Positions 23,673 to 31,989 of a DNA stretch of 33,721 bases are shown here, in pieces. The first letter of the stretch is position 1. The number at the start of each line of letters is the position of its first letter. This DNA comes from Leuconostoc falkenbergense (GTDB taxonomy: Bacteria > Bacillota > Bacilli > Lactobacillales > Lactobacillaceae). The translations under genes and the position numbers were made by a program. The notes below the pieces were generated by a model, which saw nothing but the letters and a program-made list of their open reading frames with translations, was not told the DNA's origin and searched no databases. The stretch is taken from NCBI RefSeq assembly GCF_014634805.1, contig NZ_BMBS01000023.1, positions 1 through 33,721 on the forward strand, in the 5' to 3' direction.

Positions 23673-24839
23673 ATGGAAAACAATATGAGTCGTGCGGCAC
23701 GCCGACAATCAGCACCATTACCAAATGGACAGCCACCACGACCACCACGGCCACGAAAGCGTCGTAAAAAATGGCGATGGATTGTTGCAATATTACTATT
23801 GTTGGCAATTGTTGGTGGTGTCATGATGTCAATGGTTTTGAGCAATGTGAAAACATCTGTTGACAAAATGTACCGTAGTGCAAAGGTTACAAAAGCACGT
23901 GACGTTCAACAAGTTTTGAAAAAAGGGGAACCATTTTCAATTTTAGTTTTAGGAACAGATACGGGTGCATTGGATCGTGACCGTACAGGTTTGACCGATT
24001 CAATGATGCTTATCACAGTTAATCCAAAAACTAAAACAACCACAATGATGTCCATTCCACGAGATATTATGGTAGCAATTGTAGGTCACGAGAATACTTT
24101 TCCACAAAAGCTAAATGCGGCATTTCCAATTGGCGGTGTGAGTTCAACCATACTGACGTTACAAAATTATTTGAATGTACCGATTGATTTTTATGCTTTA
24201 GTTAATATGGGTGGTTTGGAGAAGTTGATTAATCAGGTTGGTGGTGTTGAAGTAGAGTCACCATTGACATTCACTTATCAACCAGACAACGACAAACCAG
24301 ACGTGTATAAGTTCTATAAGGGCAAAGAAAAGTTTGAATATGCGTCTGATGGGAAGAACTTTAAAACTTACACAACAATGAATGGCTATGCAGCCTTGTC
24401 ATTTTCTCGGATGCGCTATGATGATCCACAAGGGGATTATGGTCGTCAATTGCGCCAACGACTAGTCTTAAAGGCGCTACTTAAAAAATCAGCCAGTGCA
24501 AAAACATTGCTCAACGCTAAATTTATGAGTTCTATCTCTAAAAATGTTCAGACGGATATGAAGTTTAATAATCTTACCACGGTAGCACTAAAATATATGT
24601 CTGCTACTAAAAAACAAACGTCAGAACATATACAAGGTGTTGGTGATATGTATAATGGTGTCAGTTATCAAATGGTCACTGAAACAGAAAAGCAACGTGT
24701 TACAACCCTTTTGCGCAAGTCATTAGATTTGAAAGCTAAAAATACGGGAACCCAGTTTGGTGGATCTGTGCCAGCTGTGTATTCCTATATTGCCGAGTAT
24801 AACTTGAACATGATTAATGAAACGCTTGATCCACAGTAA
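23673..24839 (+). CDS. LytR-CpsA-Psr (LCP) family protein
   Basis: A 388-residue membrane-anchored enzyme that transfers wall teichoic acid or polysaccharide chains from lipid carriers to peptidoglycan. Seen: a Pro/Arg-rich cytoplasmic head (about 1-34, PPRPPRPRKRRKKWRW), one membrane helix (about 36-56), and the extracellular LCP domain (about 85-255) with FSILVLGTDTG, DRTGLTDSMMLITVNP, MMSIPRDI and the arginine-rich FSRMRYDDPQGDYGRQLRQRLVLKAL ending that binds the pyrophosphate. These Asp and Arg residues are the family's catalytic and binding set. The gene is a single unit with its own extended -10 promoter and a strong terminator. It fits the surrounding envelope genes. Confidence 0.93.
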   Translation: MENNMSRAARRQSAPLPNGQPPRPPRPRKRRKKWRWIVAILLLLAIVGGVMMSMVLSNVKTSVDKMYRSAKVTKARDVQQVLKKGEPFSILVLGTDTGALDRDRTGLTDSMMLITVNPKTKTTTMMSIPRDIMVAIVGHENTFPQKLNAAFPIGGVSSTILTLQNYLNVPIDFYALVNMGGLEKLINQVGGVEVESPLTFTYQPDNDKPDVYKFYKGKEKFEYASDGKNFKTYTTMNGYAALSFSRMRYDDPQGDYGRQLRQRLVLKALLKKSASAKTLLNAKFMSSISKNVQTDMKFNNLTTVALKYMSATKKQTSEHIQGVGDMYNGVSYQMVTETEKQRVTTLLRKSLDLKAKNTGTQFGGSVPAVYSYIAEYNLNMINETLDPQ

Positions 24840-24847
24840 ATAAAGTT

Positions 24848-24887
24848 AAAAGGTAGCAACAGTAATTTACTGTTGCTACCTTTTTTT
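24848..24887. terminator. Bidirectional terminator between LCP and DUF454 genes
   Basis: A perfect 17-bp stem, AAAAGGTAGCAACAGTA (24848-24864) with TACTGTTGCTACCTTTT (24868-24884), loop ATT, with T runs on both strands between two convergent genes. Confidence 0.92.
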
Positions 24888-24898
24888 GTCATTGCACG

Positions 24899-25297
24899 TT
24901 ATTTGTTGTTGTTTTTCATAAATGGAATGCCATCACGCCAAAGATAGCCACGATAATAGCTTTCCATAGAAACGATTTGCGTTAACGAAGTGAGTGGTAA
25001 GACGATTTTTAGCCACACTAAATCAGTTTTGAAAAATGGAATTGCTATCATGCCAGCCGTCACTAAATAGATGATGATACGAGCTTTTAACGGTAGCTGT
25101 CGTTGAAAAACGCCCTGATGAACGTATTGTTTGTAATATTTATTATTTTGTAGCCACGTGTCGAGTCGTTTGGAAGATTTAGACCATAAAATAGCAGTCA
25201 GAACGTAAAATCCGGCCGTTGGGATACCCGGAATCCAAATCGCAACTGTACCGATTGCAAAACTCAACGCGCCTAGCGCAATCAAAAGTATTTTCAT
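24899..25297 (-). CDS. YbaN/DUF454 family small membrane protein
   Basis: A 132-residue membrane protein with hydrophobic segments at about 2-20, 24-40 and 78-115. The start ALSFAIGTVAIWIPGIPTAGFYVLTAILWSKSSKRLDTWLQNNKYY matches the DUF454 (YbaN) pattern, including the PGIPTxxF motif and the basic SSKR turn. Role unknown. The ribosome site before the ATG is weak (no AGG within 10 bp), but no better start is available. It is convergent with the LCP gene and divergent from the Ppx operon. Confidence 0.8.
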   Translation of the reverse strand: MKILLIALGALSFAIGTVAIWIPGIPTAGFYVLTAILWSKSSKRLDTWLQNNKYYKQYVHQGVFQRQLPLKARIIIYLVTAGMIAIPFFKTDLVWLKIVLPLTSLTQIVSMESYYRGYLWRDGIPFMKNNNK

Positions 25298-25406
25298 AAT
25301 AACCAGTTTAACATGGACTAACCAATTAATAAATAATCGTGATTTTATTAATATATTATTACTATTTTAAGAAGTTATCCTTGTTATCGGTTGCTATGAT
25401 GAGATG

Positions 25407-25415
25407 TGTTACAAT
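25407..25415 (+). promoter_or_regulatory. Extended -10 promoter of the ppx-mvaA-sir2 operon
   Basis: TGTTACAAT (25407-25415) is an extended -10 element 33 bp before the first ATG. No clear -35 at the proper distance is seen. Confidence 0.45.
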
Positions 25416-25447
25416 TAAATTATTAAAATCAAAATTAGGATAACACT

Positions 25448-26371
25448 ATGAGCTATTTAGCAATCGTTGACCTAGGCAGCAACTCTGCTCGAATGGTGGT
25501 CGAAGAATTACATAAAGATGGCACTTATACCGAGATTGTTCGGGAAAAGCAGGACACTCGCATTGCGCAAAATATGGGTGCGGAGTTGATTTTGCAAGAA
25601 GAACCAATGGCGAGAACCATTGGTGCATTGCGCTATTTTCAGACGCGCTATGCGAGGTTTGAACCTGAAGTACGTGCTATCACAACGGCTGCTGTGAGAA
25701 CAGCCCAAAATCAATCAGAATTTTTGAAACGTGTGAAAGCAGCCACTGGCATCACATTTCAAGTCCTAACAGGCGATCAAGAAGCTTATTACGACTATTT
25801 AGGTGTTCAAGCAACGCTAAAAGTTGATGCGGGGGTAATTTTAGACACCGGTGGTGCATCAGTTGAACTCATTGCCATTAACCACGCAAAAAATATGGCT
25901 GCGGTCAGTTTGCCATTTGGTGCGGTGAATTTATCCGAGCAATTCATGTTAGCCAATGATGTGATTCAGAGCAACATTGAGGTGGCTAGTGAGTATATTG
26001 TGCAATCTTATCAAAATTTACCTTGGTTATCTTCACAAAAAGGACAGCCTGTTATTTTGTTGGGTGGCGCTAATCGTTCATTAGCACGCATGGCACGCAC
26101 ACGGTCTGGCGAAGCAGAAATTAATCAAATTCACGGTTATGAGATGTCCTACGAATTGGTGATGTCTATCTTTGATGAAATTCGTTATATGACACGAGCA
26201 GACCGCGAACAAGTGGCTGGCCTTGAAACAACACGCGCCGACATCATTATTAGCGGGCTTTTACCACTCGTTAATCTGATGCGTTTGATTGAAGCACCGA
26301 AAGTTATTTTCTCAGAAAGTGGGGTTCGCGAAGGTTTAATCGCGGAAACTTTATCACAAATACATGACTAA
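25448..26371 (+). CDS. Ppx/GppA family phosphatase
   Basis: A 307-residue protein of the exopolyphosphatase / pppGpp phosphatase family (actin-like ATPase fold), which hydrolyses polyphosphate or the stringent-response nucleotide. Seen: phosphate-1 loop AIVDLGSNSARMVV (5-18), TTAAVRTAQNQSEFLKRV (about 78-95), the phosphate-2 loop GVILDTGGASVELI (about 135-148), and FPFGAVNLSE-like LPFGAVNLSEQF and ILLGGANRSLARMA. Only the core two-lobed domain is present; the C-terminal HD-like domain of E. coli Ppx is absent, as in many short homologues. First gene of a four-gene operon; AGGA lies 8 bp before the ATG. Which substrate it uses cannot be told by eye. Confidence 0.85.
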   Translation: MSYLAIVDLGSNSARMVVEELHKDGTYTEIVREKQDTRIAQNMGAELILQEEPMARTIGALRYFQTRYARFEPEVRAITTAAVRTAQNQSEFLKRVKAATGITFQVLTGDQEAYYDYLGVQATLKVDAGVILDTGGASVELIAINHAKNMAAVSLPFGAVNLSEQFMLANDVIQSNIEVASEYIVQSYQNLPWLSSQKGQPVILLGGANRSLARMARTRSGEAEINQIHGYEMSYELVMSIFDEIRYMTRADREQVAGLETTRADIIISGLLPLVNLMRLIEAPKVIFSESGVREGLIAETLSQIHD

Positions 26372-27569
26372 GAAGTTTTATGAATTAACACCTGACGAAC
26401 GGTTGGCGTTGTTAGCGATTGATGATGATATCCGTACCGCTTTGTCAGAACAACAAAGTACGGTGAATGCACAACTAGTTGAAAACTATATTAGTGATTT
26501 TCGAGTGCCAATGGGTGTTGTACGTGATTTACTAATTAATCAACAGCATTATCAAGTGCCAATGGCAACCGAAGAACCTAGCGTGATTGCTGCTGCCAAT
26601 AATGGCGCAAAAATGTTGTCTGCTGGCATTGATGTTCAGATTGGTCGCACAGCGATGATCGGTCAAATGATGTTTGTAACTGAAAAATCTTTAGCTGATT
26701 TTGTACAAGCTCATCGTTTAGAAATATTCGATATTGCGCGACAAGCACGACCATCAATCTATCAACGTGGTGGTGGTCTTTTAGACGTCGTTGTGCGTCA
26801 GGTCTCTGAAAATGAAACAAGCGTTGACTTTATTATTGATACAAAAGACGCTATGGGTGCCAACATTGTCGATACTATTTTGGAGGCTGAGTTACCACTT
26901 TTTGAATCGTTTAATCCACTGGGGGTTATTTTATCTAACTATGCGACACATCAGTTAGTGACAGCCACGGCTGACATTGTATTTGAACGGGTGCGTGGCG
27001 AACACGTAGCGCGTCAAATTGTTGCGCTCAATCATTTTGCGCAAAGTGATCCTTATCGCGCGACAACAGAAAATAAGGGGCTTTTTAATGGTGTCAGTGC
27101 AGTGGTTTTGGCGACTGGCAATGATTGGCGTGCCGTTGAGGCGAGTGGGCATGCTTATGCCAGCCGTAACGGACAATATCAGGCACTGACAACTTGGTCC
27201 ATCAAAGATAACCAATTGCACGGCGAACTGACTATGCCAATTAGCGTGGGAACAGTTGGCGGTGCGATTTCTGTACTGCCAGCTGCTCAAAACGCCTTAG
27301 CTATACTGGGACAGGTCAATGCAGATGAGCTACGTATGGTCATTGTCTCAGTTGGTTTAGCACAAAACTTAGCTGCCCTCAAGGCAATTGTTAGCGGTGG
27401 CATTCAGCAAGGACATATGCGTATGCAATACCGTGCATTAGCCATGCAAGTCGGTGCTGAAGTTTCAGAAGTTAAACGCTTGGTGCCAAGATTGATGGCT
27501 GAAAAGCATGTTGATACTGAGTTAGCAACTAAAATATTAATGGAGATAAGAAATGAATCCAAAAGTTAA
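26364..27569 (+). CDS. mvaA: Hydroxymethylglutaryl-CoA reductase, class II
   Basis: A 401-residue degradative-type (class II) HMG-CoA reductase that in Gram-positive cocci makes mevalonate for isoprenoid synthesis, hence for undecaprenyl phosphate. Seen: substrate motif MATEEPSVIAAANNGAKM with catalytic Glu71, DAMGANIVDTI (162-172) of the cofactor domain, catalytic Lys238 in TENKGLFNG and Asp254 in ATGNDWRA, GTVGGAISVLP (297-306), and His351 in GGIQQGHMRMQ. Length is close to the usual 420. It overlaps the phosphatase gene by 8 bp and the next gene by 17 bp, so translation is coupled. The other mevalonate genes are not in the window. Confidence 0.95.
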   Translation: MTKKFYELTPDERLALLAIDDDIRTALSEQQSTVNAQLVENYISDFRVPMGVVRDLLINQQHYQVPMATEEPSVIAAANNGAKMLSAGIDVQIGRTAMIGQMMFVTEKSLADFVQAHRLEIFDIARQARPSIYQRGGGLLDVVVRQVSENETSVDFIIDTKDAMGANIVDTILEAELPLFESFNPLGVILSNYATHQLVTATADIVFERVRGEHVARQIVALNHFAQSDPYRATTENKGLFNGVSAVVLATGNDWRAVEASGHAYASRNGQYQALTTWSIKDNQLHGELTMPISVGTVGGAISVLPAAQNALAILGQVNADELRMVIVSVGLAQNLAALKAIVSGGIQQGHMRMQYRALAMQVGAEVSEVKRLVPRLMAEKHVDTELATKILMEIRNESKS

Positions 27570-28506
27570 ATCTTTACTAGATGCTGTCAATCAGCTTTAT
27601 CCCGGCACAGTTATGAGCCGAGTGGGCACTGAAAATACTGGTGCTTTGCACATTGACCGTGTTAATCAAGAAGTTTTGGGGCAACGTTTATTGATTGAAG
27701 TTGCAGAAGAAACTGAGAGTGATTTTTTATTAGCTAATGAGTTATTGAAGATGCTATTAACCTTTAATGGGATAACACCGCAAGTATTTTTTGCATTAAC
27801 ATTTAATGATGACAAATTAGATGAGCAATTAATTCAAATTGCAACGCGTATGCATCGCATAGTTGTCCACGCGATTACTTACCGAGAATTAGCATCCAAG
27901 CAAATGTTAACACAGCAAACAGCTGATGCTTATTTGGCAGGTGTTCAATCTGAATTAACACCAGAGAATGGTGATCTGGATGATGAGAGTTTATGGCGTT
28001 TGCTTATGGTATTAGATGCCTTGGTATTTGCCGATAATTTAGTTGAGGCCAGTGATTTTACAGCTGTTCTAGCAAATAACTATCCGCTAGCTTATACGGC
28101 GGCTCAGACACTTGCTGAACCCATTTTAAGGGCAGATTTGAAGCAATCACGCCAAATTCGACACCAAATGGTAACACTATTTGTCGGTCTTGACGATGTG
28201 TTAAAAAAGTGGGGAAAGCCTACTGTAAATGCAAAAGAGTACGTCACTTTAACAAGTGTTTTGTCTCAACGCCAACTGGCACTACCAGTCAATCAAGTGT
28301 TTACCATTTTCCATTCAGAAATGACAGATTTTCAGACCAAAAAGACAGCTTATGTCGGTCTAAATAAGGGGGATGAGCAAAATAGTTTTGTCATCACACC
28401 ACCCGAAAACGAAGCAGATCGACCAGCTTTTTTCAAAGCACTATATGCTATGAAAGTCTCAGAATTGTTTAAAAAATTGGCATTACCTTACATTGAAAGA
28501 GTTTAA
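27553..28506 (+). CDS. IpaB/EvcA family protein
   Basis: A 317-residue cytosolic protein. I recognise the general pattern of the poorly characterised 'IpaB/EvcA family' of lactic acid bacteria from an N-terminal NQLYPGTVMSRVGTENTGALHID, a central DALVFADN, and a C-terminal VFTIFHSEMTDFQTKKTAYVGLNKGDEQNSFVITPP. As I recall it, relatives carry a His-Glu-Leu-Leu-His-type stretch where this protein has ANELLKMLLTFNG (about residues 62-74), so any zinc-peptidase-like site would be lost here. There is no signal peptide or membrane segment. The 17-bp overlap with mvaA and the 3-bp gap to the sirtuin gene show co-translation. The family's role is unknown; the name says little. Confidence 0.6.
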   Translation: MNPKVKSLLDAVNQLYPGTVMSRVGTENTGALHIDRVNQEVLGQRLLIEVAEETESDFLLANELLKMLLTFNGITPQVFFALTFNDDKLDEQLIQIATRMHRIVVHAITYRELASKQMLTQQTADAYLAGVQSELTPENGDLDDESLWRLLMVLDALVFADNLVEASDFTAVLANNYPLAYTAAQTLAEPILRADLKQSRQIRHQMVTLFVGLDDVLKKWGKPTVNAKEYVTLTSVLSQRQLALPVNQVFTIFHSEMTDFQTKKTAYVGLNKGDEQNSFVITPPENEADRPAFFKALYAMKVSELFKKLALPYIERV

Positions 28507-28509
28507 ATT

Positions 28510-29211
28510 ATGTTAGTCACACCAGAAATTCAAAAGCGCTTTGACGACGCTAATCATATCGTGTTTATGACAGGAGCGGGCGTGTCGACCATCTCGGGCA
28601 TTCCTGATTACCGTTCTAAAGGTGGAATATATGATGGTGTTGCCTTACGACCAGAGTACTTGTTGAGTGCCACGGCTTTTCAAAATGAATCGGAAAAACA
28701 ATATCAATTTATGATTGATAATATGTATTTTCCTGAAGCTAAACCGAATGTTATTCATGACAAAATAGCTGCTTTGACACAAGCTAACCGAGCTAAAATT
28801 ATCACGCAAAATGTTGATGACTTACATGTTAAAGCAGGCTCGAAGCCAGAAAATTTGATTCGTTTTCATGGTTCTCTCTATGATATTTATGCACCACGTG
28901 ACGGCAAAAAAGCCGATTATCATGACTATTTGCAGAGCATGAGAAGAGCTGATGGTGCCATTTTACGACCAAGAATTACTTTTTATGAGGAAATGCCTTT
29001 TGAGGTGGAACGTTCAGCACTTTGGGTCCGGGAAGCTGATTTGATTGTGATTGTGGGGACGAGTTTTCAGGTTTATCCATTTGCTGGATTGCTGCAATAT
29101 GCTAATCCGCAAGCGACAGTGATGTCGGTTAATTTAGAATATATTGCCACACCATATCACATTGATCAAATTGTGGGTGACGCTGGTGACTTTTTCGCGG
29201 CATTATCTTAA
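28510..29211 (+). CDS. Sir2-family NAD-dependent deacylase without zinc cysteines
   Basis: A 233-residue sirtuin, expected to remove acyl groups from lysine (or ADP-ribosylate) using NAD+. Seen: Rossmann NAD motif MTGAGVSTISGIPDYRSKGG (20-39), TQNVDDLH (99-106), catalytic His120 in IRFHGSL, and VGTSFQVYPFAGL (182-194) for the NAD/substrate side. Most sirtuins carry four zinc-binding cysteines in a small module right after the catalytic-His strand. This protein has no cysteine anywhere; residues about 121-152 form a short substitute loop (YDIYAPRDGKKADYHDYL). The fold may be held without zinc. Last gene of the ppx-mvaA operon, 3 bp after the previous stop. Confidence 0.85.
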   Translation: MLVTPEIQKRFDDANHIVFMTGAGVSTISGIPDYRSKGGIYDGVALRPEYLLSATAFQNESEKQYQFMIDNMYFPEAKPNVIHDKIAALTQANRAKIITQNVDDLHVKAGSKPENLIRFHGSLYDIYAPRDGKKADYHDYLQSMRRADGAILRPRITFYEEMPFEVERSALWVREADLIVIVGTSFQVYPFAGLLQYANPQATVMSVNLEYIATPYHIDQIVGDAGDFFAALS

Positions 29212-29231
29212 TCTGTTAGCGAACTTGAAAT

Positions 29232-29251
29232 ATATGAACAATTATTCATAT
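29232..29251. promoter_or_regulatory. ArsR-type operator upstream of the CDF gene
   Basis: ATATGAA (29232-29238), six bases, TTCATAT (29245-29251) is the inverted repeat typical of ArsR/SmtB metal sensors such as CzrA. It lies just upstream of a -10-like TAGAAT (29259-29264), where a bound repressor would block RNA polymerase. The same repeat occurs twice before the CadD-family gene. Confidence 0.65.
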
Positions 29252-29292
29252 TAAGTGGTAGAATAAGAGTAGCATATTTCAAGGGAGACGAG

Positions 29293-30213
29293 ATGATACA
29301 TACAAATCAAACTTTAAAAATGAAACAAAGGCCTTATGTTATTGGCATTACACTGAACATTGTGTTTGTTTTGGCAGAATTAGTTTTTGCAAAAATTGCT
29401 CATTCAACTGCGCTATTTGCTGATGCTTTTCACAATTTGAGTGACGTGTTAGCACTCATAATTGCTTGGTTAGCGGTGGTTGTTTTTGGTTTGAAAGCCA
29501 CTAAACAGCATACTTATGGTTGGCATAATATGTCAATATTAGCTAGCATTTTTAACTCTTTACTCTTAATATTTGCCGTGGTAACTATCTTCTATGAGGG
29601 CATTAGAGATTTAATTACTGCTAATGTTAGTCATGCGAGTGGTGCCACAATTATGATTGTGGCAGCTGTTGGTATTGTGATTAATTTTTCAACTGCGTTC
29701 TTGTTTAGAGTTTCCGGTGTACCTGATGAACACGGACATCAGTCACATGACCTCAATGAAAAAACGGCGTACGTTCACTTATTAGCTGATGCAGGTGTGT
29801 CTTTGGGCGTTGTTGTGGCTGGCTTGCTCATTCAATGGACAGGTTTGGTTGCAATTGATGCGATTGTTTCGATGATTATTGGCGTAGTGATTGCGGTGAC
29901 CTCTTGGCCAATGGTTAAATCAACGTTTAACTTGGCTCTAAATGGCGTGCCAGATGGCATTGATGAGGTAGCTGTTGCGGAATATATTGCTAACCATAGC
30001 GGTGTGGCGCAGTTTCACGATTTGCATATATGGCCATTATCAACCACAGAAACTGCGTTAACAGTGCATCTTTCCTTGAACAGCACTAGTACAGGTGATG
30101 CACAGATGATTTTGGAAGACATTACCAGCGCTCTTCGAACAACCTTCCATATTAGTCATGTCACCATTCAAATTGAAACATCTAGCTTTGACCAAACGTG
30201 CAATCAAATTTAA
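29293..30213 (+). CDS. Cation diffusion facilitator (zinc exporter, CzcD-like)
   Basis: A 306-residue CDF transporter exporting zinc or cobalt in exchange for protons. Six hydrophobic segments fill residues about 15-205. The metal site is of the zinc type, His47-x-x-x-Asp51 in ADAFHNLSDV and His162-x-x-x-Asp166 in VHLLADAGVS. A His-containing loop (EHGHQSHD, about 146-153) and a C-terminal cytoplasmic domain (about 210-306) with HDLHIWPLSTTETALTVHL complete the family pattern. AAGGGAG lies 6 bp before the ATG. The ArsR-type operator in the promoter predicts induction by zinc through the sensor at 33240. A terminator lies about 90 bp after the stop. Confidence 0.92.
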   Translation: MIHTNQTLKMKQRPYVIGITLNIVFVLAELVFAKIAHSTALFADAFHNLSDVLALIIAWLAVVVFGLKATKQHTYGWHNMSILASIFNSLLLIFAVVTIFYEGIRDLITANVSHASGATIMIVAAVGIVINFSTAFLFRVSGVPDEHGHQSHDLNEKTAYVHLLADAGVSLGVVVAGLLIQWTGLVAIDAIVSMIIGVVIAVTSWPMVKSTFNLALNGVPDGIDEVAVAEYIANHSGVAQFHDLHIWPLSTTETALTVHLSLNSTSTGDAQMILEDITSALRTTFHISHVTIQIETSSFDQTCNQI

Positions 30214-30297
30214 AATTGTAATGTTACGCAAATGTAATAATCTAATGAAAGGGTTTTCAAAAGTTGATTTAGAGACAATTTTCTTTCATTTTAATCA

Positions 30298-30333
30298 CCA
30301 AAAAGGCGAATTTTTAAAATGCGCTTTTTTTTG
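30298..30333 (+). terminator. Intrinsic terminator downstream of the CDF gene
   Basis: AAAAAGGCG and CGCTTTTT, continued by ATTTT/AAAAT after one A-G mismatch, make a long stem with T run at 30325-30332. It lies 85 bp after the CDF stop, leaving a 3' untranslated tail. Confidence 0.7.
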
Positions 30334-30336
30334 TTG

Positions 30337-30364
30337 TTGACGTTTTGCGAATAGCGTGTAATAT
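30337..30364 (+). promoter_or_regulatory. Promoter of the NRAMP-usp operon
   Basis: TTGACG (30337-30342) and TAATAT (30359-30364), spaced by 16 bp, immediately follow the CDF terminator. The predicted transcript would have a leader of about 200 nt. Confidence 0.55.
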
Positions 30365-30370
30365 GTAATA

Positions 30371-30560
30371 TGTACTGGAACGACAATAGTCGAGTTAGGT
30401 AATTTTCATAAGCTTTCAACTACGGTGTTGAATGAAATCCTTTATGAAATTTATTTAGCACTTGTTGTATCTGTTTGGCACGCAGTAAGTTTGCCGACAA
30501 GTGAATATTCACGATATGTCAAGTCGAAATTCGTTTATTTTGTTCTGAGGAGAAATCTAA
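30371..30560 (+). promoter_or_regulatory. Long leader of the NRAMP gene with inverted repeats
   Basis: The gene-free stretch 30214-30572 holds the CDF terminator, the promoter, and this leader. Within it CGAC-AATA-GTCG forms a small hairpin (30382-30393 region); CACTTGT (30459-30465) pairs with ACAAGTG (30497-30503), with GGCA/TGCC nested inside; GTGAATATTCAC (30501-30512) is a perfect 12-bp palindrome that shares bases with the former arm. The palindrome may be a regulator's operator; the stems may be an RNA element. I do not see the conserved GGGGAGUA core of the yybP-ykoY manganese riboswitch. Confidence 0.35.
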
Positions 30561-30572
30561 AGGAGAGATAGA

Positions 30573-31976
30573 ATGCAAGATTCTACAAGCGTTAACTCAA
30601 AGCATCATCTAGTTCAAAATGCTGATGACACTTTGAGTTTGAGTGATGTTAACAGCTCGATTGAAGCACCGAAAGATGGTTCATTCTGGCGAAAATTATT
30701 AGCCTTTTCAGGTCCTGGTGCTCTTGTTGCCGTTGGTTATATGGATCCTGGTAACTGGGTAACCTCTGTTGGTGGTGGTGCGCAGTATCGCTATGTTTTG
30801 TTATCAGTCGTATTGATTTCATCATTGATTGCTATGATGTTACAATATATGGCTGGTAAGTTGGGTATTGTCAAACAAGAAGATTTGGCACAAGCGACGC
30901 GTGATCGCACTAACAAACCAGGTGGTATTGCACTTTGGATTATGACAGAGTTAGCATTGATGGCCACAGATATCGCTGAAGTTATTGGTGGCGCGATTGC
31001 CTTACACTTGTTGTTTGGCTGGTCAATGATTGCCTCTGTTCTGACAACAGCATTTGATGTTGTGTTGCTGCTGTTGCTAATGAAGTTTGGTTTCCGAAAG
31101 ATTGAAGCGATTGTTATGACACTTATCATCACAATCTTGGTTATCTTTGCTTACCTCGTTGTGTTATCAAAGCCTGAATTGACAGCTTTGTTTGGTGGTT
31201 ATTTGCCACAATTACAAGATTTAAGTAGTGCTTCACCTATTGGTGGTGGCGACTCTAAGTTGACACTGACTTTGGGTATCATTGGTGCTACGGTTATGCC
31301 CCACAACCTTTACTTGCACTCATCAATTTCACAAACACGTAAGGTTGATCGTAACGACAAATCTGCAATGAAAGAAGCTGTTCGCTTCATGACATGGGAT
31401 TCAAATATCCAATTGTCTTTGGCTTTTGTCATCAATTCATTGCTTTTAATTTTAGGAGCGGCTTTGTTCTTTGGTCACGCTGATAAAGTGGGTACTTTTG
31501 GTTCAATGTATAACGCCTTGGGTGATAAGACGATTGCGGGAGCGGTTGCTTCGCCTATCTTATCAACATTGTTTGCGGTAGCACTGCTGGCATCAGGTCA
31601 AAATTCAACCATTACTGGAACATTGACTGGTGAAATTATTATGGAAGGCTTCCTGCACATGCGTATTCCAATGTGGTTACGTCGTGTTGTAACGCGTGGA
31701 TTAGCGCTTATTCCAGTTGTTGCCTTTACATTAATTTATGGTGGTGCCGAAGACAAACTGGATCAATTGCTAGTTTATTCACAGGTCTTCTTGTCAATTG
31801 CTTTGCCATTTGCTATGGCACCATTGATTTTATTCACGTCATCGAAGAAGATTATGGGTAAAGAATTTGCTAACCCAATGTGGATGACAGTTTTGGGATG
31901 GATTACATTCGCTGTCTTAACAGTTTTGAATATTCAATTGGTTATTCAAATTATTGGTCAACTATTTGGTGCCTAA
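30573..31976 (+). CDS. mntH: NRAMP family Mn2+/H+ symporter (MntH-like)
   Basis: A 467-residue divalent-metal importer. The metal-binding helix motif is D58-P-G-N61 in GYMDPGNW, and the second site is M242-P-H244 in [12 protein letters not shown]; both sets are those of manganese-transporting NRAMP proteins. Eleven hydrophobic segments follow a hydrophilic N-terminal head of about 40 residues. AAAGGAGAG lies 7 bp before the ATG. A universal stress protein gene follows after 13 bp, the usual lactobacillus arrangement. The gene has its own promoter and a long leader. Lactic acid bacteria accumulate manganese as an antioxidant, so the pairing with a stress protein makes sense. Confidence 0.93.
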   Translation: MQDSTSVNSKHHLVQNADDTLSLSDVNSSIEAPKDGSFWRKLLAFSGPGALVAVGYMDPGNWVTSVGGGAQYRYVLLSVVLISSLIAMMLQYMAGKLGIVKQEDLAQATRDRTNKPGGIALWIMTELALMATDIAEVIGGAIALHLLFGWSMIASVLTTAFDVVLLLLLMKFGFRKIEAIVMTLIITILVIFAYLVVLSKPELTALFGGYLPQLQDLSSASPIGGGDSKLTLTLGIIGATVMPHNLYLHSSISQTRKVDRNDKSAMKEAVRFMTWDSNIQLSLAFVINSLLLILGAALFFGHADKVGTFGSMYNALGDKTIAGAVASPILSTLFAVALLASGQNSTITGTLTGEIIMEGFLHMRIPMWLRRVVTRGLALIPVVAFTLIYGGAEDKLDQLLVYSQVFLSIALPFAMAPLILFTSSKKIMGKEFANPMWMTVLGWITFAVLTVLNIQLVIQIIGQLFGA

Positions 31977-31989
31977 GAGGAGAGATAAC

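Noticed and set aside
30246-30259. TGAAAGGGTTTTCA, similar to a CcpA cre site.
   Set aside because: It lies downstream of the CDF stop and before its terminator, and the invariant central C of cre is replaced by G; most likely chance.
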